DNA of 64,000 nt from Anabaena sp. UHCC 0204 (GCF_009711975.1 NZ_VIKW01000014.1:60953-124952), one strand, 5' to 3'; positions 36,026 through 46,258 are shown, numbered from the stretch's first letter. Numbers and translations: made by a program. The notes: a model not told the origin generated them from the letters alone.

Positions 36026-36125
36026 GTCCCTATGATTTCTAGCCCTAAGTATATACTGAGTTTTTGCCCAAATTGAATAGGATTGTCATGGCTATGATTC
36101 ACATATTTATAAATGAGTGTAACAA

Positions 36126-36590
36126 TTATATTTGACGTTCTAGACTAGCTTCCATTGTACTGTCTAAAAAATGACCAGCAAGCAGTCCGCTTGTTAAGTA
36201 ATATTGATCGTCATTAATTCGATGCAAGGTTTCAAAACCACTACGTCTTTGACGATAGTTTCCCTCACTAGAAGTGTCATTGATTACCCAATAACGCTGC
36301 ACAATTGTCTCTGGGCAAATCCAACCTTCACCTTCTACTTGTCCTAAAGAATTATGCTGGAGCAAAAAAGTATATTGGCGTTCTCCATCATGAAGTCGTC
36401 CCTTGTATTGAAAAGAGATTTCTGCGCGATCGCTGTTCGGGAATGTTAATTTTGTAGCCATAGAGAACCAATTATCTCGATTCCAAATCACCAATGTTAA
36501 ACCTTTCAAGGGGATTGGTGGACTATTGCGTTCCAGCCAATTACCTTGCATTACCCAACGTCCTGGTTCTAATAAAAAAGTATGAGCCAC
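36126..36590 (-). CDS. Conserved cyanobacterial hypothetical, lipocalin-like beta-barrel (DUF3598-like)
   Basis: A 154-residue protein rich in beta-strand pattern. MAHTFLLEPGRWVMQGNWLE opens it; LTLVIWNRDNWFSMATKLTF, AEISFQYKGRLHDGERQYTFLLQHN and the closing GFETLHRINDDQYYLTSGLL follow. This alternation and the length suggest a small fatty-acid-binding or lipocalin-like fold related to DUF3598 and the bilin lyases. I recognise no catalytic residues. It is monocistronic, 94 bp from anmK. The role is unknown. Confidence 0.5.
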   Translation of the reverse strand: MAHTFLLEPGRWVMQGNWLERNSPPIPLKGLTLVIWNRDNWFSMATKLTFPNSDRAEISFQYKGRLHDGERQYTFLLQHNSLGQVEGEGWICPETIVQRYWVINDTSSEGNYRQRRSGFETLHRINDDQYYLTSGLLAGHFLDSTMEASLERQI

Positions 36591-36684
36591 TTGCTAAATT
36601 CCTTGTTTTCATCCAGCACAGTAAAATTTTAGAAATACGTATTACCATAGTCTTCTGAGAGAAAAAGGCGGAAATATAGCTGAG

Positions 36685-37836
36685 TTAGCTATGATTACCA
36701 TGAATTTCCCCTAAAAGCACGTCATGGGATGCTCCTGTTACAGCGGGTAAATTACCCGTAATTCCCATGTTTCGCCAGTATGCTAAAACCGCAAATGCGA
36801 TCGCTTCTTTAAAAGCGGCACTCAAGCCAAATTCATCAGTAGTTACAATCAGTATTTTCCCCAACAATAACTCTAGTCTATTTTTTAAGTAAATATTGCG
36901 ACTACCACCACCACACAATATCACCTTATGTGGCCTTCTTGTGAGAAAAGTGTCATAACTATGAACAATAGAAGCTGCTGTCAGTTCTGTAATGGTTGCT
37001 AAAAAATCTGCGGGATTGAGTTCGTAGGCTTGGGCATCTTGTAAACAATGATGCAAATAATTTATGCCAAATAACTCCCGTCCAGTAGATTTAGGGGGTG
37101 GTAAGTGGAAATATTCTTGACTTAGCCATTGTTCTACCAATGGATCGCATGGTGTCCCACTAGCTGCCCAATCACCGTTTTCATCATAGGTTTTAGCACC
37201 ATTTGTAAAATGCTCTACCGCTAAATCTAATAAACTATTACCAGGACCTGTATCCCAACCCCGAATTTGCGATAACCAATGATCACCACGGGCTGGAAGA
37301 TAAGTTACATTCCCAATCCCACCAATATTTTGAACACAACGGTCTTCATGGGGATGACTGAGTAAATAAGCATCAACTTTAGGCACAAGCGGCGCACCAT
37401 GACCACTGACAGCAATATCAGCAGTTCGGAAATTACTGATAGTAGTAATATTTGTTAAATGGGCAATTAAGTCGCCCCGTCCTAATTGGCAACTATAACC
37501 TAATTCTCCTCCTGTCTGGGGTGGCCGATGGTATACAGTTTGACCATGAGAGCCAATCAAAGTAGCCGCTTTATAACCAGCTTGAATATTTTGAGCAGCT
37601 TCAGCAAAAGCATGAGCGATCGCATCATCTATTGCGGCTAACTCTAGCATTGAGACAGCACTACCAGCCCCCAGATCCAAAATTTTTTCTCTGAGTTTAG
37701 GAGGGTAAGGATATGTTTCTCCTGCTAGTAATTCCACTTTCAGATCCAAATCCCTACCAGAAATTTCTACTAAAGCGGTATCTATCCCATCTACAGATGT
37801 ACCACTCATTAAACCAATCACGCGAGTCGGCTGCAT
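36685..37836 (-). CDS. anmK: Anhydro-N-acetylmuramic acid kinase
   Basis: A 383-residue sugar kinase that converts anhydroMurNAc from peptidoglycan turnover to MurNAc-6-phosphate. The N-terminal ATP-binding motif is [20 protein letters not shown], then [12 protein letters not shown], the catalytic-Asp segment [14 protein letters not shown] and the C-terminal [13 protein letters not shown]. Length and all motifs are typical. It lies downstream of kdpC on the same strand with a 251-bp gap, so a separate promoter is likely. Confidence 0.95.
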   Translation of the reverse strand: MQPTRVIGLMSGTSVDGIDTALVEISGRDLDLKVELLAGETYPYPPKLREKILDLGAGSAVSMLELAAIDDAIAHAFAEAAQNIQAGYKAATLIGSHGQTVYHRPPQTGGELGYSCQLGRGDLIAHLTNITTISNFRTADIAVSGHGAPLVPKVDAYLLSHPHEDRCVQNIGGIGNVTYLPARGDHWLSQIRGWDTGPGNSLLDLAVEHFTNGAKTYDENGDWAASGTPCDPLVEQWLSQEYFHLPPPKSTGRELFGINYLHHCLQDAQAYELNPADFLATITELTAASIVHSYDTFLTRRPHKVILCGGGSRNIYLKNRLELLLGKILIVTTDEFGLSAAFKEAIAFAVLAYWRNMGITGNLPAVTGASHDVLLGEIHGNHS

Positions 37837-38087
37837 TGACTCAAATATTTTTATAGATTGTCAATGGTAGTGTAATTCATACAATTACCTATGTCAAAAC
37901 AATACTCATATTTATGAGGCTGGTGATTGGTGATAAAATCTCAGTCTTAATCCTGTTTATCCTTAAATCCTGATAGCGCAGCGTGGCGTAAGCCATTTCA
38001 GACAATTTCTTTAACTTCAGTATTTGTAGAGTGCGTTATGCGATCGCACCCTACGGATCTTTCAAATATTAAACAACTAACTAATTA

Positions 38088-38687
38088 CTAATTCCGTTGA
38101 CGATTAATATCTTGTAAATCCAGAGCATAATTTAAACGTAAAATATTCACCCCTGGTTCACCGAAAAATCCTAAAAATCTCCCATCAATATATTTAGTAA
38201 TTAAAGGAATAATCTCATCTTCTTTTATTCCCCGTGCTTGTGCTACTCTTTCTATTTGTTGTCTTGCTGCTTTCAAAGAAATATGAGGATCTAAACCAGA
38301 TCCTGATGTATAAATCAAATCAGCTAGAGGTTGTTTATTGTCATCCTGAAATTCTTCTACTTGCTGGAGAATGCGTTCCTTGAGTTCTGGATTAGTAGCC
38401 GCAAGATTACTACCCCCAGAAATACCAGTAGGTTGAGCTTTTCTACCTTGGCTATACCTAACAGCACTGGGACGACCATGAAAATAGCGATCTGATGTAA
38501 ATCCTTGACCAATCAAAGTCGAACCAATTGGTTGAGCATTGATATTTAACATCATGCTACCATTAGCTGTAAACGGGAACAGTGACTGACCTATTAGCAA
38601 TACAAAAAGAGGATATATAATCGCTGTTAATAACCAAATTACCAGAGTTATTCTGATTGCTCTGATAGCTTCTCTGATCATAGACAT
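38088..38687 (-). CDS. kdpC: Potassium-transporting ATPase subunit C
   Basis: A 199-residue membrane protein with one N-terminal membrane helix (TLVIWLLTAIIYPLFVLLIGQ) and the conserved KdpC periplasmic motifs GSTLIGQGFTSDRYFHGRPSA, GGSNLAATNPEL and SGSGLDPHIS. KdpC assists the KdpFABC high-affinity K+ pump. The gene follows kdpB by 49 bp. Confidence 0.96.
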   Translation of the reverse strand: MSMIREAIRAIRITLVIWLLTAIIYPLFVLLIGQSLFPFTANGSMMLNINAQPIGSTLIGQGFTSDRYFHGRPSAVRYSQGRKAQPTGISGGSNLAATNPELKERILQQVEEFQDDNKQPLADLIYTSGSGLDPHISLKAARQQIERVAQARGIKEDEIIPLITKYIDGRFLGFFGEPGVNILRLNYALDLQDINRQRN

Positions 38688-38736
38688 AATTTAATTTTGA
38701 ATTTAATTTTATCCGATTACTTACTCACGTAATTAT

Positions 38737-40836
38737 TTACGTTAAACCCACAAATGTGAGCATCATATCTATTAACTTAATAGCAATAAATGGTGTAATC
38801 ACCCCACCTAAGCCATAAATTAAAATATTTCGTTGGAGAAGTTGATTAGCTGTCAAAGGTCGAAACTTAATTCCCTTTAATGCTAGGGGAATCAAAGCCG
38901 GAATAATTAAAGCATTGTAAATCAGCGCCGAGAGAATAGCCGAATTGACGCTGCTTAACTTCATAATATTCAAGCTTCCTAGATTAGCAGCAGTAAACAA
39001 TACCGGAATAATCGCAAAATATTTAGCAATATCATTAGCGATCGAAAACGTCGTCAACGCCCCACGGGTAATTAACAATTGCTTACCAATACTCACCATA
39101 TCAATTAATTTGGTAGGATCAGAATCTAAATCCACCATATTCGCAGCTTCTTTAGCCGCTTGTGTTCCCGTATTCATAGCCACACCTACATTAGCCTGAG
39201 CTAAAGCAGGAGCATCATTAGTTCCATCCCCAGTCATCGCCACGATTTTTCCTTCAGCCTGTTCCCGTTGAATCACACTGATTTTGTCTTCTGGTGTAGC
39301 TTCCGCGATATATTCATCTACTCCAGCTTCTTTAGCAATCACAGAAGCCGTTATCCGGTTATCTCCCGTGAGCATAATTGTCCGCACTCCCATTCGCCGC
39401 AGTTGGTCAAATCGTTCACGGATACCCGGTTTAACAATATCCTTGAGATAGATCACACCATAAATTTTGTTATCGAGACAAACAGCTAAAGGTGTACCGC
39501 CTTGATGGGAAACTTGTTCGTAAGCAACATCTAATTCTGGGCTATCCTGTCCATGACGCGAAAGCACAAAGCCTTTAATTGCTTCTACTGCACCTTTTCG
39601 CACTTCCCTTCCTCCAGGTAAATTAGTGCCACTCATGCGCGTCTTTGCGGAAAATTCTATCCCTTGTGCCTGTTTGCGGTCTAAATCAAAATTAGCACCT
39701 AACTTTTCTGCAAGTCGGACAATAGATTTACCCTCTGGAGTATCGTCAAAAATACTAGCAGCCAAGGCCACATTAGCAATTTCTGACATTGAGTGACCAT
39801 TGATAGGGATAAACTCTTCAGCCAAACGGTTGCCCAGGGTAATTGTCCCTGTTTTGTCGAGAATGAGGGTATTTATATCTCCACAAGCTTCGATCGCTCT
39901 TCCAGAGGTAGCAATAACGTTAAATTGGGCAACTCTATCCATACCTGCAATGCCGATGGTACTCAGCAAACCACCAATAGTTGTAGGAATTAGTGCTACC
40001 AACAAAGCAATTAAAATGGAGACACTAACAGGACTATTGACATAGTAGGCAAAGGCGGGAAGAGTCGCCACTACCAATAAAAATACTAAGCTTAGAACCG
40101 CTAATAATACTGTTAAAGCAATTTCATTAGGTGTTTTGGTGCGTTCTGCTCCTTCTACTAAGGCAATCATCCGGTCAATAAAGCCTTTACCTGGTTCAGC
40201 AGTGATGCGAATAATCAGTTCATCGGAAATTATGCGCGTACCACCTGTAACTGAACTAGCAACATCTGAACCTGATTCTTTAAGAACTGGGGCAGATTCG
40301 CCCGTAATTGCCGATTCATCCACAGAAGCGACACCCATGATCACTTCACCGTCAGCAGGAATTACATCACCGGAGACTACATAGATGGTATCTCCTGGTT
40401 TCAAGCTAGTGGAAGGAACTTCTGTAATTGTGCCGTCAACGGTGATGGTTTTAGCGATCGTTTCTGATTGGGTGGAACGCAAAGTATCAGCTTGGGCTTT
40501 ACCCCGTCCCTCGGCTATGGCTTCAGCAAAGTTGCTAAATAGAACCGTCAAGAACAAAATTCCAGTTAACAAGCCATTAAACAGATGAGGGTTGTTTTGA
40601 TTTATCGGTCCAAATAATTCGGGATCAATGGTCACGAAGAAAGTAATAATTGTTCCTATCCAGACCAAAAACATCACCGGATTTTTGATGGCATATTTAG
40701 GATGTAGTTTGATAAAAGCATCCCCAATTGACCGGAAATAGAGTCCGTTGTTTGTTACCCGCGTTTTTTTACGTTTCTTGCGCCGATAACGAGAACGGGG
40801 CGATTTAGAATTAGAGGTATTTGCGGCTGAGTTCAT
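38737..40836 (-). CDS. kdpB: Potassium-transporting ATPase ATP-binding subunit
   Basis: The 699-residue P-type ATPase. The phosphorylated Asp is in LILDKTGTITLGNRLA, TGES is in DESAITGESAPVL, and the hinge reads MTGDGTNDAPALAQANVGVAM. Seven or so membrane helices are present. I chose the ATG at 40836 (MNSAANTSNSK); the frame is open for 21 more residues, but those are encoded by AT-rich repeat sequence and include the heptamer array. The start is followed by an unusually basic stretch RSRYRRKKRKKTR. It lies 73 bp after kdpA. Confidence 0.96.
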   Translation of the reverse strand: MNSAANTSNSKSPRSRYRRKKRKKTRVTNNGLYFRSIGDAFIKLHPKYAIKNPVMFLVWIGTIITFFVTIDPELFGPINQNNPHLFNGLLTGILFLTVLFSNFAEAIAEGRGKAQADTLRSTQSETIAKTITVDGTITEVPSTSLKPGDTIYVVSGDVIPADGEVIMGVASVDESAITGESAPVLKESGSDVASSVTGGTRIISDELIIRITAEPGKGFIDRMIALVEGAERTKTPNEIALTVLLAVLSLVFLLVVATLPAFAYYVNSPVSVSILIALLVALIPTTIGGLLSTIGIAGMDRVAQFNVIATSGRAIEACGDINTLILDKTGTITLGNRLAEEFIPINGHSMSEIANVALAASIFDDTPEGKSIVRLAEKLGANFDLDRKQAQGIEFSAKTRMSGTNLPGGREVRKGAVEAIKGFVLSRHGQDSPELDVAYEQVSHQGGTPLAVCLDNKIYGVIYLKDIVKPGIRERFDQLRRMGVRTIMLTGDNRITASVIAKEAGVDEYIAEATPEDKISVIQREQAEGKIVAMTGDGTNDAPALAQANVGVAMNTGTQAAKEAANMVDLDSDPTKLIDMVSIGKQLLITRGALTTFSIANDIAKYFAIIPVLFTAANLGSLNIMKLSSVNSAILSALIYNALIIPALIPLALKGIKFRPLTANQLLQRNILIYGLGGVITPFIAIKLIDMMLTFVGLT

Positions 40837-40837
40837 A

Positions 40838-40870
40838 TATTGATAATTGATAATTGATAATTGACAATAG
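40838..40870. repeat. Heptamer array TTGATAA/TTGACAA between kdpA and kdpB
   Basis: Tandem ATTGATA/ATTGACA units directly upstream of the kdpB start, an STRR-type insertion inside an operon. Confidence 0.8.
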
Positions 40871-40909
40871 GTGATTAAGAGAAATATTCTCCTCATCACC
40901 TCATTTCTT

Positions 40910-42595
40910 CTAACTACCAGCGGCGAGTTTAAAACCTTCAGCGATTGGACCTAAAGCTAAAACAGGGAAGAATGTCAAAACTCCTAAAATTAGAGTGACA
41001 CCAGCGGTAATACCAGTAAATAGTAGAGAATCTGTTTTTAAAGTCCCACGACTTTCGGCACTAGCTTGTTTTTCAGACATACTAGCAGCTAAAAGGATCA
41101 GGGCAATCATGGGGATATAACGCCCTGCAAAAATACTGACACTTGTACTTAAATTCCACCATAAAGTATCATTATTCAATCCCTCTAGGCCAGAACCATT
41201 ATTTGCTGCGGCTGAGGCGTATTCATAAACTACTTGGGAAATACCATGAAATCCTGGGTTACTAATTCCTGATAGAGATATAGGATAAGCTAAAGCTACA
41301 GCACTGGGAATTAAAATCATCATTGGATGAATTAACAGCACTACACTAGCAAGAACAATTTCTCGTTTCTCAATTTTGCGCCCAAAAATTTCCGGGGTGC
41401 GCCCTACCATCAAACCGGTAAGAAAAACGGTGAGAATCAAATAAATAAAGAGATAAGCCGTTCCTACTCCCTGTCCACCCCAAATTATTTGTAAAAATAG
41501 GTTGAATAAGGTAGAAAATATGCCATTGGGCATGAGAGAATCGTGCATTCCGTTGACAGCACCGCACATGGTGGCGGTAGTTGCAATTGCCCATAATGCA
41601 GTTTGCGCCCAGTCAAATCTGACTTCTTTACCTTCAAGATTAGGTAATTCTAATCGCAAAGCATTGTTAATCAGGGGATTTCCTTGCAATTCTCCTATGG
41701 CTGTAACTCCAATCAGGAAAACAAAGATGATAAACACCATCCAAAATAATAGCCAGCTTTGTTTAAGGTTATTGGCAAATATGCCGTAGGTGTAAATTAG
41801 AGAGGTGGGAATGGCCAACATAGCAATGATTTCGATTAAGTTAGAAGCGCCATTGGGATTTTCAAAAGGGTGAGCGGAGTTAGCTGCGAAAAAGCCACCG
41901 CCATTTTCCCCTAACATTTTGATCATTTCCCAAGATGCTACTGGACCTCTAGCTATGTACTGAATTCTCCCTTCTAAGGTTTCTACTACGAGAGTTTCGG
42001 CTAAAGTTTGGGGTACACCTGAAATAATCAGAGCGATCGCCCCAATAATAGATAAAGGTAGTAATATCCTCGTGATAGCACGGGTAAAATCAACATAAAA
42101 ATTTCCTAGTTTTCTCCCTGTCAACCCGCGGATAAAGGCTATTCCCACCACTAAACCACTAGCCGCTGAAGTAAACATCAAAAAGCCTAAAGCTGATGTT
42201 TGACTAAAATAACTAAAGGTGTTTTCTCCCGCGTAGTGCTGTTGATTGGTATTGGTCAGGAAGGAAAGAGTAGTATGTAGTAATAAATCCCATCTTATCC
42301 TCCCTAGTTTATTGGGATTCCAGGGTAGAAATTCCTGATAATAGAGGAGAGCATAAACCATACCACCCATAATTAAATTGCTGAATAGCAAGGCGCGGAT
42401 ATACTGCCAGCTACTCATATCATTTTTTTTACCCACACCTCCTAAAATGTAAATTATTGCCTCTATTGGCTTCATAACAGGATCAAGTATTGTCCTTTCT
42501 CCTAAAAAAACGCGGGCTATGTATTTTCCCAGTCTTGGGGTAATGACTATGACAATACACAGCGTTAAAGCAATTTGTAAAAAACCTTGTCCCAT
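40910..42595 (-). CDS. kdpA: Potassium-transporting ATPase K+-binding subunit
   Basis: A 561-residue polytopic protein with the four repeats of the K+-channel-like fold. Selectivity-filter-like motifs are visible: [48 protein letters not shown] and [20 protein letters not shown]. It forms the K+ pathway of KdpFABC. It is first in the order kdpA-kdpB-kdpC. I see no kdpF, kdpG, kdpD or kdpE next to it. Confidence 0.96.
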   Translation of the reverse strand: MGQGFLQIALTLCIVIVITPRLGKYIARVFLGERTILDPVMKPIEAIIYILGGVGKKNDMSSWQYIRALLFSNLIMGGMVYALLYYQEFLPWNPNKLGRIRWDLLLHTTLSFLTNTNQQHYAGENTFSYFSQTSALGFLMFTSAASGLVVGIAFIRGLTGRKLGNFYVDFTRAITRILLPLSIIGAIALIISGVPQTLAETLVVETLEGRIQYIARGPVASWEMIKMLGENGGGFFAANSAHPFENPNGASNLIEIIAMLAIPTSLIYTYGIFANNLKQSWLLFWMVFIIFVFLIGVTAIGELQGNPLINNALRLELPNLEGKEVRFDWAQTALWAIATTATMCGAVNGMHDSLMPNGIFSTLFNLFLQIIWGGQGVGTAYLFIYLILTVFLTGLMVGRTPEIFGRKIEKREIVLASVVLLIHPMMILIPSAVALAYPISLSGISNPGFHGISQVVYEYASAAANNGSGLEGLNNDTLWWNLSTSVSIFAGRYIPMIALILLAASMSEKQASAESRGTLKTDSLLFTGITAGVTLILGVLTFFPVLALGPIAEGFKLAAGS

Positions 42596-42890
42596 GTAAT
42601 TTATACTCTATTCAACTCAAGTTCTAGCCAGTCAATACTCAACAATCATGTCTAAATTAGTAGTAAATTGAATTTTTAGCAATTAGATAATTTTTATACC
42701 ATCTCAATTCATCAACATGGTATCGTTTTATCTGAATCTAGCTAAATATTTTATCCAGTATATTTTTAATTTATTTAACTACAGATCAAATATAGTTTAC
42801 TATTCAATAAAAATATGCTTTTAATTATAGTTAAGTCTACGTAGGTATATATAATTATCTAGTTATTGGTAGATTTTAGAAATAAACTAA
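42596..42890. other. AT-rich upstream region of kdpA
   Basis: 295 bp between kdpA and a co-directional hypothetical gene. It is very AT-rich, has no ORF of note, and probably holds the kdp promoter. I cannot identify a regulator site with confidence. Confidence 0.4.
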
Positions 42891-43394
42891 TTACCCCAAC
42901 TGACGATAAACTGCAAACAAGCAATCATTATATTGCTTTTCAACCTCAAGATTTGTAAACGCCCAGGCGACTTTGTATGGCTTTTGATATTCTCCTAATA
43001 TATTGATCCGGTGACAAATATCAGGAATTTTGGTCAAATATCTGTGATTTAATGGGAAATCACAAGCAAATATACCTTTAACCCTTTGTGTCGCACCTGT
43101 AGTATATTTATATTGAATCATAATTGCTACACAGTAGGTATCCTCTGATGTATGCAGAACTTGAACTAACCCATCATGACTGATATTTACTAGATGATCA
43201 GGTAATTTCAAGCCTTCGCTAGTATCTAAAGGTATATTTTGAGATTTTACCCAGTCGAGAATTTCCTGAGATTTTGCCAGTGCTAACCTTTTTTGATAAA
43301 AATATTTAATATCAACAATTGAACTAATTATCCAATATACTACTTGTACCGATAGTAATACAAATCCGCTGAATATTCTTTGTAATTTATACAT
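42891..43394 (-). CDS. Hypothetical membrane-anchored protein
   Basis: A 167-residue protein I do not recognise. Residues 6-25 (RIFSGFVLLSVQVVYWIISS) form a membrane helix; the rest is soluble, with TYCVAIMIQYKYTTGATQRV suggesting beta-strands and a Cys/His-containing segment IPDICHRINILGEY. It is divergent from the PIN toxin gene with 29 bp between starts. Confidence 0.6.
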   Translation of the reverse strand: MYKLQRIFSGFVLLSVQVVYWIISSIVDIKYFYQKRLALAKSQEILDWVKSQNIPLDTSEGLKLPDHLVNISHDGLVQVLHTSEDTYCVAIMIQYKYTTGATQRVKGIFACDFPLNHRYLTKIPDICHRINILGEYQKPYKVAWAFTNLEVEKQYNDCLFAVYRQLG

Positions 43395-43423
43395 TTTAGT
43401 TATGATTAATATGATTAAACACT

Positions 43424-43909
43424 ATGATTACACAATATATAATATATCTTGATGCTTGTTGTTTAAATCGTCCATTTGATGATCAAACGCAATCTCGTAT
43501 TTATTTAGAAGCACAGGCAGTTATGACAATTCTGAGTCAATGTCAATCAGGGACTTGGAAACTCATCAATAGTAGTGCTTTAATCGCTGAATTAAACCAA
43601 ACACCTGATATAGAAAGATTACAAAACATCAAAAAATTACTCTTTATTGCTAAAATTAAAGTTATTAATAACGCCTTCATTGAAAGCAGATCCGCTGAAC
43701 TCCAAAAATTAGGATTCTCCAGCTATGATGCCACCCACATTGCCAGTGCTGAAAGAAGTCAGGCAGATATATTTTTGACAACAGATGATAGACTTATCAA
43801 AAAATATCAAAAATATTCTCAATTAATTAACGTCAAAACTAATAACCCTGTGCAATGGCTGGCAGAAGTAATACAAGCAGAGGAAAGTAATGATGAAAAC
43901 CCAAAATGA
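43424..43909 (+). CDS. PIN-domain protein, probable toxin
   Basis: A 161-residue PIN ribonuclease fold. The acidic metal-binding residues are visible as Asp in YIIYLDACCLNRPFDD, Glu in SSALIAELNQ, Asp in FSSYDATHIAS and Asp-Asp in IFLTTDDRLIKK. The family cleaves RNA, often tRNA, as the toxin of toxin-antitoxin pairs. Its stop overlaps the start of the next small gene by 20 bp, so the two are translationally coupled. Toxin-first order is the reverse of most VapBC loci. Confidence 0.82.
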   Translation: MITQYIIYLDACCLNRPFDDQTQSRIYLEAQAVMTILSQCQSGTWKLINSSALIAELNQTPDIERLQNIKKLLFIAKIKVINNAFIESRSAELQKLGFSSYDATHIASAERSQADIFLTTDDRLIKKYQKYSQLINVKTNNPVQWLAEVIQAEESNDENPK

Positions 43910-44117
43910 AATTATCAAACAAGGCTATGATGCCTTAATTAATTCTCTGGGAGTTGCTGATACTATTCGGTTTATTCAATATTTTCATCCTGGTGAGGGA
44001 GACTATACAAAAGAACGTCATCAATGGCTAGATGAAAAAACTTTGGAAGATGTATTTATGGAAATAAAACAATTACCGGAAGACGATTTAAATCAATATG
44101 ACGAAATTATTGAATAG
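43890..44117 (+). CDS. Small acidic protein, probable antitoxin of the PIN protein
   Basis: A 75-residue acidic protein (MMKTQNEIIKQGYDALINSL, then VADTIRFIQYFHPGEGDYTK and an acidic helix to the end). I see no DNA-binding domain. The overlap with the PIN gene suggests it is the cognate antitoxin, by position rather than by family. Confidence 0.65.
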   Translation: MMKTQNEIIKQGYDALINSLGVADTIRFIQYFHPGEGDYTKERHQWLDEKTLEDVFMEIKQLPEDDLNQYDEIIE

Positions 44118-44166
44118 TTCAACTCTTGCACTAAGGAACTAAACCACCTACGATTTTAATCATAGG

Positions 44167-44238
44167 CTAATAGTTAAAGTCCACTCAAGTGGACTAAAAA
44201 ACAATCTTTAGTCTACTAAAGTAGACTTGAGCTATTAG
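44167..44238. mobile_element. MITE-like inverted repeat, 72 bp
   Basis: Ends CTAATAGTTAAAGTCCAC and GTAGACTTGAGCTATTAG pair over 18 positions with a few mismatches; AAGTCCACTCAAGTGGACT and AGTCTACTAAAGTAGACTT form internal hairpins. It lies directly after the antitoxin gene. It is followed at 44240-44257 by the perfect palindrome CAGGGAATTAATTCCCTG, a possible terminator. Confidence 0.6.
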
Positions 44239-44298
44239 ACAGGGAATTAATTCCCTGGTATATTCATGATTGTTAATCCGATTACATTATGAATGTAA

Positions 44299-44550
44299 TC
44301 AAAAACTATGTAAATTACTCTCAGAATATCCAACACCAACAAATGCAGGAGTAGATGTAGCTTGCTTATCACTCAATTCTAGCAAAGCTTCATTACAACG
44401 TTCCGCAATTTCTGGATATTTATTAGCATACCATCCCAGTGGTGTGACAATACAAGGATCACTAATATCAAAACCCAACTTAATGAGTTCTTCAGTTTCT
44501 TTAATTGCCAGATTGAAGATAGCATTAAGGTCTACAAATGGTTCAGACAT
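44299..44550 (-). CDS. Small hypothetical protein downstream of the putative endonuclease
   Basis: An 83-residue protein (MSEPFVDLNAIFNLAIKETE, then ELIKLGFDISDPCIVTPLGW and an Ala/Glu-rich helix). I do not recognise it. It begins 16 bp after the stop of the putative restriction enzyme on the same strand, so it is probably co-transcribed and may belong to the restriction-modification locus. Confidence 0.55.
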   Translation of the reverse strand: MSEPFVDLNAIFNLAIKETEELIKLGFDISDPCIVTPLGWYANKYPEIAERCNEALLELSDKQATSTPAFVGVGYSESNLHSF

Positions 44551-44566
44551 ATTTAAAACCTTTCTA

Positions 44567-45088
44567 TTATTCTTGTGCTAGTCGCTGAACATAAGCGATA
44601 ATTTCTGCTTTATTTATTATAGCTGATGGAGGAACAAGCCAACTAGGATAAAGATATACTTTCCGAGCTAACTGACGAGTTTTTCTACTATCTACTGATG
44701 TACCCCAACGATCTGGATAAATAAACCAACGGGTACTTAACCTACTAGGAGAAATAGCACCCCATGACATTCCATTAACTAAACAAAACCAAATAATAGC
44801 AGCAGGTGGATTTACCCATTGCTTACTTTCTACCTCTCCACACATCCAACCTTGATAACCAAAAGGTAGGATTCTTGGATTTTCCACTAAACCAGAAACA
44901 CTCTTGACTGAGATCCAAAATAGCTGACGCTGATTATCACTGCTATATATTGGAATATCTTCATCAGTACCAAATTCTGTTATTCTTGATTCACCAGCAT
45001 TGATACCACGATTTATTAACCCTTTACGAACTATTTCAACTGCCCGTTTTCCTTCAGCTAAGAACTTTTCCCAATCGGATGAAGACAT
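44567..45088 (-). CDS. Putative restriction endonuclease of the adjacent methyltransferase
   Basis: A 173-residue protein without a family I can name with confidence. The stretch ESRITEFGTDEDIPIYSSDN followed by QRQLFWISVKSVSG has the D...(I/V)xK pattern of PD-(D/E)XK nucleases, and the protein is divergent from a cytosine-C5 methyltransferase with 48 bp between starts, a normal arrangement for type II systems. Assignment as the nuclease therefore rests on context and a weak motif. Confidence 0.5.
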   Translation of the reverse strand: MSSSDWEKFLAEGKRAVEIVRKGLINRGINAGESRITEFGTDEDIPIYSSDNQRQLFWISVKSVSGLVENPRILPFGYQGWMCGEVESKQWVNPPAAIIWFCLVNGMSWGAISPSRLSTRWFIYPDRWGTSVDSRKTRQLARKVYLYPSWLVPPSAIINKAEIIAYVQRLAQE

Positions 45089-45136
45089 AATAATATTTAA
45101 TTAATTCAGCAAAAACAACATCATTTTATCTTACCA

Positions 45137-46258
45137 ATGAATGAGACTATTTCCATCTTCTCTTTTTTCTCCGGGTCAGGTTTACTCGATTTAGGCTTTG
45201 AAACCACAGGTTATAAAATCGCCTATGTCAACGAAATCTTCCCCCCTTTCATGTCCGCATATCGCTATTCACGGGAAAAACTCAACCTCCCACAACCTGA
45301 ATATGGATATCATGAAGGTGAAGCCGCAGACGTAAGTAAATTAATAGCAGGAATACCAGCAAAAAGATTAAATGAATTAGTCAAAGATTCCCGTAAATCA
45401 AATCATATAATTGGCTTTATTGGTGGTCCACCCTGTCCAGATTTTTCTATTGGTGGCAAAAACAAAGGACATTTAGGTGATAATGGTAAACTCTCATCTG
45501 CTTATATTGAATTAATTTGTCAAAACTTACCAGATTTCTTTTTATTTGAAAATGTCAAAGGTTTGTGGAGAACAACAAAACACCGTTTATTTTTTGAAGA
45601 ACTAAAAATCAAATTACAAAAATCTGGTTATATCTTAACAGAACGTTTAATTAATTCAATTGAATACGCTGTACCTCAAGATAGAGATAGAATTATTTTA
45701 CTTGGCTTTAAAGATAATTTTCTCAAAGACATGAAAATCAAAGATGATTTTACCTTTCCTTGGGAAAAATATATTTTATATCCTCAAAATCAAGTGTTTA
45801 CTTATCCTTGGAATAAGTGCGAACCATTTCAAGAAGATTCTATAATTCCTTGTCCTGAAAATATTCCTCAACAACTCACCGTTGAATATTGGTTTAGAAA
45901 AAATAACGTCCTAAATCATCCTAATGCTAAACACCATTTTCAACCAAGAGCAGGTAAAATTAAATTTGCTACTATTGCCGAAGGAGATGATTCTAAAAAG
46001 TCATTTAAACGTCTCCATAGATGGCGTTATTCTCCCACGGCTTGTTATGGTAATAACGAAGTACATTTACATCCTTACAAAATTAGACGTATTTCTGTAG
46101 CGGAAGCATTAGCTATTCAATCTTTACCTGCTAATTTTTCACTACCAGAAAATATGTCACTTACTAATATGTTTAAAACTGTTGGTAATGGTGTTCCATA
46201 CTTAGCAGCTAAGGCATTAGCACAAACTATTCTTGACTTTTTAAATACTGACTTGTAA
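45137..46258 (+). CDS. DNA (cytosine-5) methyltransferase
   Basis: A 373-residue C5 methyltransferase. Motif I is SIFSFFSGSGLLDLGFE, motif IV IGGPPCPDFSIGGKN with the catalytic Cys, motif VI FLFENVKGLW, motif VIII PQDRDRIILLGF, and motifs IX-X end with KTVGNGVPYLAAKALAQ. Motif IV has Pro after Cys, where Gln is common. The target-recognition region (about 215-300) is short and unfamiliar, so specificity is unknown. The partner is probably the divergent gene upstream. Confidence 0.93.
   Translation: MNETISIFSFFSGSGLLDLGFETTGYKIAYVNEIFPPFMSAYRYSREKLNLPQPEYGYHEGEAADVSKLIAGIPAKRLNELVKDSRKSNHIIGFIGGPPCPDFSIGGKNKGHLGDNGKLSSAYIELICQNLPDFFLFENVKGLWRTTKHRLFFEELKIKLQKSGYILTERLINSIEYAVPQDRDRIILLGFKDNFLKDMKIKDDFTFPWEKYILYPQNQVFTYPWNKCEPFQEDSIIPCPENIPQQLTVEYWFRKNNVLNHPNAKHHFQPRAGKIKFATIAEGDDSKKSFKRLHRWRYSPTACYGNNEVHLHPYKIRRISVAEALAIQSLPANFSLPENMSLTNMFKTVGNGVPYLAAKALAQTILDFLNTDL

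Larger units (their letters stand above)
35362..36125. other. Repeat-rich intergenic region
   Basis: This 764-bp region holds the upstream DNA of the kinase pseudogene (35362-35640) and then two groups of tandem repeats listed separately. I see no gene. The remaining sequence is AT-rich. Confidence 0.6.

Noticed and set aside
42596..42890. kdpF upstream of kdpA
   Set aside because: I searched for a short hydrophobic ORF of about 30 codons on the minus strand and saw none with a ribosome binding site.
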